From a virus: 20,326 nt of DNA. Positions within the stretch are counted from its first letter, which is position 1. Each line of letters starts with the position of its first letter. Positions 14,801-20,326 of this stretch are shown here, piece after piece. Where the stretch lies: IMG/VR virus record IMGVR_UViG_3300027771_000136, positions 1 through 20,326 of that record; one strand, written 5' to 3'. The position numbers and the translations under genes were made by a program. Below the pieces are notes generated by a model. The model did no database searches. It saw only the letters and a program-made list of their open reading frames with translations, and had not been told where the DNA came from.

Positions 14801-15979
14801 ATCCATTCCAGGTTTTGCAGCGTCATATGCTGGTTTAAACATTTGAGGATTAGAGGAGCTATTACCACTACAATTATCTACACCAGGGTTAGTTGTAGAG
14901 GTTTCCTTTTCTGCATTACTGGCGGCAGCTGTTTTTTCTACTATTGCCGAATATAATGGGGCTAGTTTCCTATTAACAACGTATTCTTCAAAATAATCCC
15001 AGCTGACGTAAAAGTCTAATTCTTCGTTAGACGGTTCTCCAAAAAAAGAACCTATCCATTCTATTGCACTTAATTCTTTATCAAAAAGAGCAGCCATTCC
15101 TATTGGTGCACCATTAGAGTTTCTAACTGCCTCTGAACTCTGATGAGTTACCCTTAACTTTTGCCTTAAAAAATATAAGGGTTGCTCCATGTTTGGCCTG
15201 TGGACTTTATCTTGTTCTGAATCTTCTTCATCTGGATCTTCATCACATCCACTGTGCATTGTTGCAGTTTCAGTTGGTGTAGAAAGAAAGGTTGTTCCTT
15301 TAGAAGTTAGTTCTACTGTACAATCAAATCCACCATTATCATTTATGCTCCAATTAAAATTACTGATTATTCCTCTAATTGCATCATAACAAAAATTGTG
15401 AGCGGATTGCTTTGTTCTTACTTTACAAAGAAACTCTGAGTCTGTTTTAGATACATCTGTTAGACTTTTTCCTAGATTTGTGGTAACTAGATCTCCAGTA
15501 GTATCTATATTCCAACCATATTCTATTAAGCCATGTTTTCCTAATGCAAATAATGAATATTGCATTGAATTTAAGGTTGTTTTATCCCAAATTGTTAAAT
15601 TAATAGTTACCTTTTTAATACCGCCAAGTGTACCTTTTTCTTCAACTTTAACACTTGTAAGTCCAGGCCTTGGATTATTTCTGTTGCTACCAGCTGATTG
15701 GCCATCTTTAATATCCATATAGTTATTTGAATATGGGCCCATTCTAGTAGATTCATTGGTTTTATAAGATCTTTCTAAATTATCTAGGTTTCCGCCAAAA
15801 ATTATGTGGGATTTCCTTAACGCTTCTGAATCTGTGTCGCCATGGTGTACACACGGAGAAAATCGAGCCCAAGGAATACGAGCATGAGTCCATGGACCAT
15901 ATCCATTTGGTATTATTTTAGCTCGCCTACACAATTCAGAGCGTACGCCATTAGCCATATTTGAACCCAATAAAGACAT
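11900..15979 (-). CDS. Large tail hub/baseplate protein, 1359 aa (gp27/gpD-like segments)
   Basis: Likely forms the baseplate hub through which the tail tube passes. The N-terminal region (about 105-240) has the beta-rich pattern seen in hub proteins: V-K-V-E-E-K...V-T-I-N-L-T-I-W near 110-131 and L-I-E-Y-G-W at 151-156. A charged A-K-K-K-A-E-K-A coiled-coil stretch lies near 480-505. Residues about 765-835 hold S-L-V-I-D-G-L-S-G, F-Q-I-V-G-I-D-H and D-W-T-T-S-I-R-T, a pattern common at the end of hub domains in contractile tails. Then comes an acidic linker with two C-x-C-x8-C-C motifs (Cys912, 914, 923, 924 and 954, 956, 965, 966). The last 300 residues, with a Gly/Ser/Tyr repeat near 1139-1150, are unrecognised. 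AAGGAGA seven bases upstream fixes the start. It follows the LysM-like gene, as hub genes do in many myophages. Confidence 0.75.
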   Translation of the reverse strand: MSLLGSNMANGVRSELCRRAKIIPNGYGPWTHARIPWARFSPCVHHGDTDSEALRKSHIIFGGNLDNLERSYKTNESTRMGPYSNNYMDIKDGQSAGSNRNNPRPGLTSVKVEEKGTLGGIKKVTINLTIWDKTTLNSMQYSLFALGKHGLIEYGWNIDTTGDLVTTNLGKSLTDVSKTDSEFLCKVRTKQSAHNFCYDAIRGIISNFNWSINDNGGFDCTVELTSKGTTFLSTPTETATMHSGCDEDPDEEDSEQDKVHRPNMEQPLYFLRQKLRVTHQSSEAVRNSNGAPIGMAALFDKELSAIEWIGSFFGEPSNEELDFYVSWDYFEEYVVNRKLAPLYSAIVEKTAAASNAEKETSTTNPGVDNCSGNSSSNPQMFKPAYDAAKPGMDEHPRSNSAVYALDSRGTVVRNSPFLISADPSKVLLPRQEHWVLHPSSITTIGKFGAFIKGVVAYAGEYVKARIGSISMSNLTGNHSKAKKKAEKAQDEAKDEALDKAAREANVNGSTAETLNDFKPFDNKYESQSLGNGAGSSGEGLLSNVLLNVSFIEEVCNEAKSLDDFMDKILEGTQAACGDIWDLVLVEDPDNPQVVRVIDRNMVKQSKKVKGFHFPGIGRKSICRNIDMQTDIDSKMAAMMMYGSNKSQQTNTGQPMGGASSNEYRLFNHKTKDLVMDGIVLPDSKAQTVGVDCCADTIATDINALRDAWTGYYKSASEIADEVNEDSIEGMVTAMRKLLNMASPDQALPAEESPDVGVIPYTAGDEIITVPLKVSLVIDGLSGLRWGNYIGFTSDTEIPNRYTSGKHGASFQIVGIDHEITTGDWTTSIRTVMRPGSCDGKGINNCGSNQGNLPSEIMPTTETVIFDLIPLIPPTTKNDRKTEDDEFELIKLPMLGMEPLIIETNMDIQKANCPCEDGSYHQDCCDQPVSSDDDDDTTIISNVVIDTDKLPKKGCQCENGEFSPECCEEDKPPENTDVDPAACEDPDPIPEPGKIEIVEQKTGTPPDIVIEDTVIEEDCDDWPKRGSVISSGNIKYKSGPFFEDVWYYEFRAHPEHCYFIELFLWHGFDGSGTHGKSKPTFQSMRPYSSQTLSNLFGLTNNFSASTLNRTATADDAAAMIVSSRPRNDIKKVKKKLKQGKYGSYGSYGYNQNTRNEEGLKPGSRFSSGLWISQMISWFRDDQPFEVNKPANEGDGGPSEFSKWSKRDGKGSSRLSYVVPKQGDNESVGSLMKALLYTLAHRSHSPIRMQVRKNYDSFAKGQNFSGGRYYGGTRAMGRDSSTRFNKDLMTGDGWASKGFGWNQGMTHEMFLSGVAENDEGEIAYGPRGHVTFNLSSLEHRDTIVDDLGNKSEMGDGNGGNF

Positions 15980-16019
15980 TTAATTTCTCCTTTGCAATAA
16001 ATATAAAATTAGGTATATT

Positions 16020-16328
16020 TTATCTTCTATTTTGATTAAAATCTCTATAATTTTCAATTATTGAATTAATATCCATGGGTACCCTTAGTCTTGTTCCTGG
16101 AGGTACTGCAAATGTACCTTTTCCAAGATTATTTGCTGTTGCTAATATCCACCACAATGTAACGTCCTTATAAAATTCATGCGCCAATAAATCTAACCTA
16201 TCACCTGCTCTTGTACGTATAAATAAGTCACTATTTTCTCTTTCTATTTTTGGCACAAATGATGTTGCATGTTTAGTTGTTTCAGTTACATTTTCTCGGA
16301 TTACTTTTGATGTTATATATCTATTCAT
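16020..16328 (-). CDS. LysM-like baseplate protein (gp53 / tail protein X type)
   Basis: Small protein expected to bind the tail tube or hub during baseplate assembly. Of its 102 residues, 37-85 form one LysM-like domain: I-R-T-R-A-G-D-R-L-D-L-L-A (37-49), then H-E-F-Y-K-D, W-W-I-L-A-T-A-N-N at 59-67 and P-P-G-T-R-L-R-V-P at 76-84. The acidic/aromatic helix and A-x-x-N plus P-P-G-T-x-L pattern are typical of baseplate LysM proteins such as T4 gp53 or P2 gpX. The first 30 residues are polar and the last 17 are a basic tail. It lies between a large baseplate gene and the hub gene, the usual place. Which of the two named families it belongs to is unclear. No strong Shine-Dalgarno is seen; the start is 8 bases after the preceding stop. 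Confidence 0.82.
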   Translation of the reverse strand: MNRYITSKVIRENVTETTKHATSFVPKIERENSDLFIRTRAGDRLDLLAHEFYKDVTLWWILATANNLGKGTFAVPPGTRLRVPMDINSIIENYRDFNQNRR

Positions 16329-16336
16329 ATTATACT

Positions 16337-19300
16337 CTATTCAACAGGATTTGCTGCTTTAGCTTTACCAAAATTTTGGTTTATAGCATTAAAATAATTA
16401 CTATTCGTTCTAAATACTGCTAAATCATTAGCTTTTGGAGTATTTGTGTCTACTGAGTCAGGGTCAAGGAACGTTCCGTCTGCAGGATTATAGTTTGGTG
16501 CTTCGTTAAACATTACTTTACAACCCATACTAACTTCTAAATACAATGGTAGTTGTCTTCCTGGATCTATATCCCATGGAGAACTATCGGGTACAGATAT
16601 ATCAAAACTATCAACAACAACTGGTATATCTTTAAAATAATTACCTATTGTTAATTTAAGTAGTGGGCCAATTGGTAAATGAGTATTGGTAAATCCTGGA
16701 GAAATTAATTGCATTAACCTGTTTAATCTTATGTATTGGGCGTCTAGTTCTTGTCTAGTCATTGCATACATTTTAAAACTAAACTTAGTTGATCTGGATA
16801 TTTTTTTAAATAAAAATGTTGGACTAGTTCTACCAATATAACCAACGTCTTCAAATTCTGGTGCTAAAGAGTCAGTAAAATCTGTTAGCATTGCTCTTAA
16901 TTGTACAGTATGTTTTATTGGTTGTAATGTTTTAAATTGAAAAAGTATTAAATCTTCAAAAGGAACGGCGTTTTTGCCTGCATCTTCTGGAGTATTTAAT
17001 GCATTGGCTGGAGCTGCAAATCCATTGGTATCTGTGACAACACTACTATCAGATAAACCTACAGTTTCAAAACCACCAGGTAAAGAATATCTATCTGATA
17101 TATTTTTTCCTTTTTTACCGTAATTTTCTCTAAACCTAGTAACCCTATCTTGTCCATTCCACTGGTCATTTGTTGGTGTTATTGAAGATGCATTATTACC
17201 ATCTAAATATGTTCTAAAGTCTACTATTGAAGTACCTGCTTGGTTTTCTTGGATTTCTTTTATTTTTCCATATGCTATAGTTTCGTAATGGTGAGACATA
17301 TTTGGTATTTCTAATGTCTTAGTATTATCTAGTAATACTGGTGGGGTTTGCTTGTATATTTTATCAATATCAGCTGATCTTTCAGACTTGAAAGCTCCAT
17401 CACTATTTTTATTGTCACTATATCTTAGGCCCTCTTTCGGTGTCCAACCATTATTTCCAAAGTTTGGATTATCTGCCCTAAAACCAGCTGCTTGATCGTC
17501 TATGGTTTCTTCTCTATTGCCCCAAGAGGTTGTTAAGGAAACAGACTGTCCATGTGTACCAGTGGTAGATGTATGTTGACCTACACCAAAACCGGCGTTA
17601 GATCTAAATATTCTTGTACGACCTATACCATAAACAGAATGAGGTCCAAGTAATCCTGATAGTACATCTATTTTTTCTCTACTAGGAGTAAGTTTTTGAA
17701 GTTGTTTTTTTGTCCATCTTCCTAATTTTGCAAATATTCCGTCGCCTCCTTCGCCATCAGTTTTGGGTTTTCCTGTATCCATAGTTGCTGGATCAAAATA
17801 TCCAGAACCTAGTTCGTCTGCTAAGGCGTATAATCTGCTTTTACCACGTGTTATGCCTAGGCCATATACGGTACCTTTGGTATAATTATCTCTGCCTATT
17901 TCGTTTACACCCTTTTCATAGTGGGTACCATCTCCTTCTAATGGTCCTAGGCCATGTCTTACTAAGTGTATTCCTGCAGCATTTGTTGCTACTTGAGCAA
18001 CAGTTGATAAACCTAGTGGGTATATTCTAGTTCTAGATAATCCTAGTACAGTTGCACCCTGCCATTTTGGGTTAGTTAACTGCATTCCTATATTTTTAGC
18101 TATAAATATTAGTCCATTAGGACTTAACATATATTGGCCAATTCTATCAACATCTTTTAAGGCTCTATTTAATGAAGTACCTACTCCTCCACGAACCGCA
18201 GTGTCACCATGTACTGGTCCAGGACCGTCACTAAATAAACTCCAGTTTGAACCTATTTCTCTGGTTATATATGGTTGTTTTCCATAATATCCCGAGTTGT
18301 GTGCTTCATCTTGTAGAGGTAGTGAATTATATAAATCTTGCACAGAAGTTTTAAATTGTCCCTGTAATTCTATTCCACTAGCAAATCTACTTTTTGCTCC
18401 AGTAAAGAATCCTTCTAACGATTGTCCTACACCATCCTTTGCACCAGGTGCAGTTGGTGGTTTAGTATTATTAATCATACCATAAAATGTATCATTAAAA
18501 AGGTAACTTTGACGTGTAGATATAGCAGTTGGGTAAGTGTATACACTACCATCTATTCCTTTAAAATCTGTTTGAGATTGGTGAGTTTTATTTAATGTGA
18601 AGCCTAATGCTTTTTGGTTTCCTATTCCATCTACTGGTCCACTAAATTTATCGTTATATATTGATCTATTCCAGGCCCATATTTGTCCTCCACCATTGGC
18701 TTGAGTAGGAAAATTAAAGGTCATATTTCCAGGATCTCCTTTAACTCCTGTAAAGTCTGAAACTGATAGGTGATGTTTATTTGGTATAAACCCTGCAGCA
18801 TCAACATCACTAAAACCATTCCAAATACCTATAAGTCCTAATCCTTGATTTCCTGTATGGTTATATGAAAATGTACCGTTTCCTGGGCCACCTGATATTC
18901 CTACAAACTGGGTTGAATTCATATTTAAAGTAAACCCTAATGCATTTATATTTGGTATGCCGTCATGAAGGAATAATTTAGCTGTGCCATGATTTGGTGG
19001 AAGCATATTATTTGCTACTGATGGAGCAGTTCCTGGAGGATTACCCATGTTATTGGCTACACTTGGAGTTGTACCAGGAGGATTACTCATATTATTTATA
19101 ACACTTATTCCCGCGTTTATTGGGGAAACCATATTATTTGATACACTTAAACCAGCATTTACTGGGGAAATCATATTATTTGATACACCTAACCCGCTAT
19201 TTGCTGGCGAAAGCATATTATTAGTAACTGTTGGTGTTAGAAATACAGGAGAAAATATAAATCCAGCTGGAGAAAACCCTATTTTAGGAGGACTAGCTGG

Positions 19301-19525
19301 TGCTGGAAATACGTCAGGTAATCCTATACCTGTAAATTCTGTTGGATCTTGTGCTTCTCTATTTGGTGTAAATCCAGTAGCATTTATATTTGATATTCCA
19401 TCATGTATACCTAATAAGGCAGCTTGTTTTTGAGGCCCTTGCTGTATTGAGGTAGCAATTGTATGGCCTATTCCGCTACTTTTATAGAAAGATGCTAGAT
19501 TTACAGTTTCAAATTTTTTCGCCAT
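16337..19525 (-). CDS. Large repeat-containing baseplate/tail protein, 1062 aa
   Basis: Virion protein combining a repetitive N-terminal half with a conserved-looking C-terminal baseplate domain. Residues 102-185 are six tandem copies of a 14-residue unit beginning N-N-M and rich in Pro/Gly/Ser. Four weaker repeats of the form D-G-I-x-N-x-x-A-x-G-F-T-x-N...F-x-G-I occur near 40-67, 187-210, 234-260 and 298-323. Residues about 440-490 (G-V-G-T-S-L-N-R-A, F-I-A-K-N-I-G-M-Q-L) are a helical segment, followed by G-L-S-R-T-R-I-Y and G-I-G-R-T-R-I-F motifs at 495-502 and 633-640. The C-terminal domain (855-1010) has D-L-I-L-F-Q-F, G-Y-I-G-R-T-S-P, S-F-K-M-Y-A-M-T-R-Q-E-L and L-K-L-T-I-G-N-Y-F, typical of baseplate proteins near the tail tube. 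The gene starts one base after the tape-measure stop and precedes the LysM gene. No exact family is claimed. Confidence 0.78.
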   Translation of the reverse strand: MAKKFETVNLASFYKSSGIGHTIATSIQQGPQKQAALLGIHDGISNINATGFTPNREAQDPTEFTGIGLPDVFPAPASPPKIGFSPAGFIFSPVFLTPTVTNNMLSPANSGLGVSNNMISPVNAGLSVSNNMVSPINAGISVINNMSNPPGTTPSVANNMGNPPGTAPSVANNMLPPNHGTAKLFLHDGIPNINALGFTLNMNSTQFVGISGGPGNGTFSYNHTGNQGLGLIGIWNGFSDVDAAGFIPNKHHLSVSDFTGVKGDPGNMTFNFPTQANGGGQIWAWNRSIYNDKFSGPVDGIGNQKALGFTLNKTHQSQTDFKGIDGSVYTYPTAISTRQSYLFNDTFYGMINNTKPPTAPGAKDGVGQSLEGFFTGAKSRFASGIELQGQFKTSVQDLYNSLPLQDEAHNSGYYGKQPYITREIGSNWSLFSDGPGPVHGDTAVRGGVGTSLNRALKDVDRIGQYMLSPNGLIFIAKNIGMQLTNPKWQGATVLGLSRTRIYPLGLSTVAQVATNAAGIHLVRHGLGPLEGDGTHYEKGVNEIGRDNYTKGTVYGLGITRGKSRLYALADELGSGYFDPATMDTGKPKTDGEGGDGIFAKLGRWTKKQLQKLTPSREKIDVLSGLLGPHSVYGIGRTRIFRSNAGFGVGQHTSTTGTHGQSVSLTTSWGNREETIDDQAAGFRADNPNFGNNGWTPKEGLRYSDNKNSDGAFKSERSADIDKIYKQTPPVLLDNTKTLEIPNMSHHYETIAYGKIKEIQENQAGTSIVDFRTYLDGNNASSITPTNDQWNGQDRVTRFRENYGKKGKNISDRYSLPGGFETVGLSDSSVVTDTNGFAAPANALNTPEDAGKNAVPFEDLILFQFKTLQPIKHTVQLRAMLTDFTDSLAPEFEDVGYIGRTSPTFLFKKISRSTKFSFKMYAMTRQELDAQYIRLNRLMQLISPGFTNTHLPIGPLLKLTIGNYFKDIPVVVDSFDISVPDSSPWDIDPGRQLPLYLEVSMGCKVMFNEAPNYNPADGTFLDPDSVDTNTPKANDLAVFRTNSNYFNAINQNFGKAKAANPVE
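19004..19255 (-). repeat. 42-bp in-frame tandem repeat array, six units
   Basis: The motif catattatt or a close variant (+ strand) recurs at 19004, 19046, 19088, 19130, 19172 and 19214, exactly 42 bases apart, each encoding a 14-residue N-N-M unit of the 1062-aa protein. Units at 19088-19255 resemble one another most (N-x-G-x-S-V type), and the 19004/19046 units form a second subtype (P-G-T-x-P-S-V). The subtype split points to repeated local duplication. Confidence 0.85.
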
Positions 19526-19526
19526 A

Positions 19527-20326
19527 TTATGTTCTCGTTAAACCTTTAGCCATATGCATTACTTCACCTACTTTTTTACCATCCATGTTTATTACGCCAG
19601 GTTGTTGTATCACAGCTATTAGTTGATCTAGTTTTGCTATTATTTCAGTATTTCCACCACTATCTTTTGTACCAGCTGATTCTTTTGAACTTGATTCTTC
19701 TCCTCCACCACTACCCATTATCGAACCTAATCCACCCATTGCTCCAACAAGTGTACCAAGTAATAATAGAGTTGGCATTAAAGGCATAAGGGCATATAGT
19801 GCCGGTACCATAAGTAATAATCCACCAGCAAATGCGGCAAAGCCGGCACCCATTAAGAACATTCCTTGTCCAGCTGCTGAAAGAGCAACTAAAGCTGGCG
19901 CCATTTCAGCAAGTAATGGAGCTAATTGGCCAAGAACTGGAATCATACCTGAAACTGATGATAACGCTAGCAATCCAAAGGCTAGTGGTATAAGACTTGC
20001 ACCAAGTAGAGCAAGGCCAGGACCTATAAGAAGTAAATTTCCTCCTGCACCGGCTAATTCTGCTAGGGCTGGACCTAATACGGCCATGTGTTCTCCTAAT
20101 ACACCTAATAAAGGTATAAATGAAGCGGTCATTGCTAGTGCTAATAACCCATAAGAAAAGGGTATTAAACCTAAGCCAATCATTGCTAATGCTGGTCCTA
20201 TAGCTAGTAGTCCTGCACCTGCTCCAGCTAATTGAGATAATGCTGGGCCTAATACTGTTAGATGTTCACCTAATACACCCAATAAAGGTATAAATGAACC
20301 AGTCATTGCAAGTGCTAATAATCCGT
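19527..20326 (-). CDS. Tape-measure-like tail protein, C-terminal part; N-terminus beyond window
   Basis: The frame is open to the right edge, so the ATG at 20306 is internal and at least 265 residues belong to a longer protein. Tape-measure proteins set tail length and are ejected with the DNA. The visible part consists of hydrophobic Ala/Gly/Leu/Pro repeats: a 58-residue unit (L-L-A-L-A-M-T ... G-L-I-P) occurs twice nearly intact and a third time degenerately, giving membrane-like helices. A Gly/Ser linker (G-S-G-G-G-E-E-S-S-S-K) follows, then a short helix (I-I-A-K-L-D-Q-L-I-A-V-I) and a C-terminal strand segment I-N-M-D-G-K-K-V-G-E-V, an ending common in tape-measure proteins. Position immediately before baseplate and LysM genes agrees. 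A pore-forming or other repetitive membrane protein is a less likely alternative. Confidence 0.75.
   Translation of the reverse strand, partial: GLLALAMTGSFIPLLGVLGEHLTVLGPALSQLAGAGAGLLAIGPALAMIGLGLIPFSYGLLALAMTASFIPLLGVLGEHMAVLGPALAELAGAGGNLLLIGPGLALLGASLIPLAFGLLALSSVSGMIPVLGQLAPLLAEMAPALVALSAAGQGMFLMGAGFAAFAGGLLLMVPALYALMPLMPTLLLLGTLVGAMGGLGSIMGSGGGEESSSKESAGTKDSGGNTEIIAKLDQLIAVIQQPGVINMDGKKVGEVMHMAKGLTRT
19974..20321 (-). repeat. 174-bp direct repeats inside the tape-measure-like gene
   Basis: Two in-frame copies of 174 bases (20321-20148 and 20147-19974) encode closely similar 58-residue units; for example + strand aataaaggtataaatgaa occurs at 20281 and 20107, 174 bases apart. A third, much more diverged unit follows from 19973. 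The array probably extends beyond the right edge. Confidence 0.8.

Noticed and set aside
19004-19255. Regular 42-bp repeats considered as a CRISPR array
   Set aside because: There are no unique spacers between repeats; the units are contiguous, in frame and encode a protein repeat within a long gene.
19527-20306. ATG at 20306 as the true start of the tape-measure-like gene
   Set aside because: The frame continues open to the window edge with G-L-L-A-L-A, the same residues that precede the next repeat, so this Met is internal.
1-20326. tRNA genes, integrase, attachment sites, insertion sequences
   Set aside because: Spacers are mostly under 120 bases and filled by the elements described; no cloverleaf-like segment, terminal inverted repeats or recombinase motifs were seen.

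Overview
The window is AT-rich, and every gene I can support lies on the minus strand, so transcription runs from high to low coordinates. It looks like part of a tailed double-stranded DNA bacteriophage genome, probably contractile-tailed (myovirus-like) and possibly marine. The reasons are a tape-measure-like protein and baseplate/hub genes followed directly by a phage replication set: family A DNA polymerase, RecA, a gp32-like single-strand binding protein, a FEN-type 5' nuclease, a DnaB/gp41-type helicase and a B12-dependent ribonucleotide reductase. Host and genus cannot be fixed from sequence alone. Stops TAA, TAG and TGA are all used normally, so there is no sign of code reassignment. 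No tRNA, integrase, insertion sequence or CRISPR array was seen.

Layout in transcription order. (1) Tail/baseplate module, 20326-11066: the C-terminal part of a repeat-rich tape-measure-like protein (cut by the window edge), a 1062-aa baseplate protein with tandem repeats in its N-terminal half, a 102-aa LysM-like/gp53-like protein, a 1359-aa hub-like protein and a 277-aa structural protein. These genes lie 0 to about 40 bp apart. (2) A compact, divergent family A DNA polymerase at 11024-9735, preceded by a promoter-like element. (3) A cassette of unrecognised genes (614, 133 and 58 aa; 9700-7279), the last two junctions overlapping by one base (TAATG). (4) A four-helix membrane protein (7186-6842) and UV damage endonuclease UvsE/UvdE (6770-5754), each with its own copy of the promoter-like element. 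(5) Replication/recombination: gp32-like SSB, RecA, 5' nuclease and helicase (5700-1267), with another copy of the element before the nuclease and a terminator-like hairpin after the helicase. (6) Class II ribonucleotide reductase NrdJ, whose C-terminus runs off the left edge.

The replication part forms a coherent unit: NrdJ supplies deoxynucleotides, the helicase unwinds, the polymerase copies, the FEN nuclease removes primers or flaps, SSB coats single strands, RecA drives recombination-dependent replication and repair, and UvsE starts repair of UV lesions. No primase, clamp, clamp loader, head gene or terminase lies in the window.

The most notable observations are a family of fixed-length promoter-like elements before four genes, an AT-rich leader shared by the SSB and membrane-protein genes, an unusually small polymerase with altered motif residues, duplicated CxC-x8-CC cysteine motifs in the hub protein, and a coupled cassette of uncharacterised genes.
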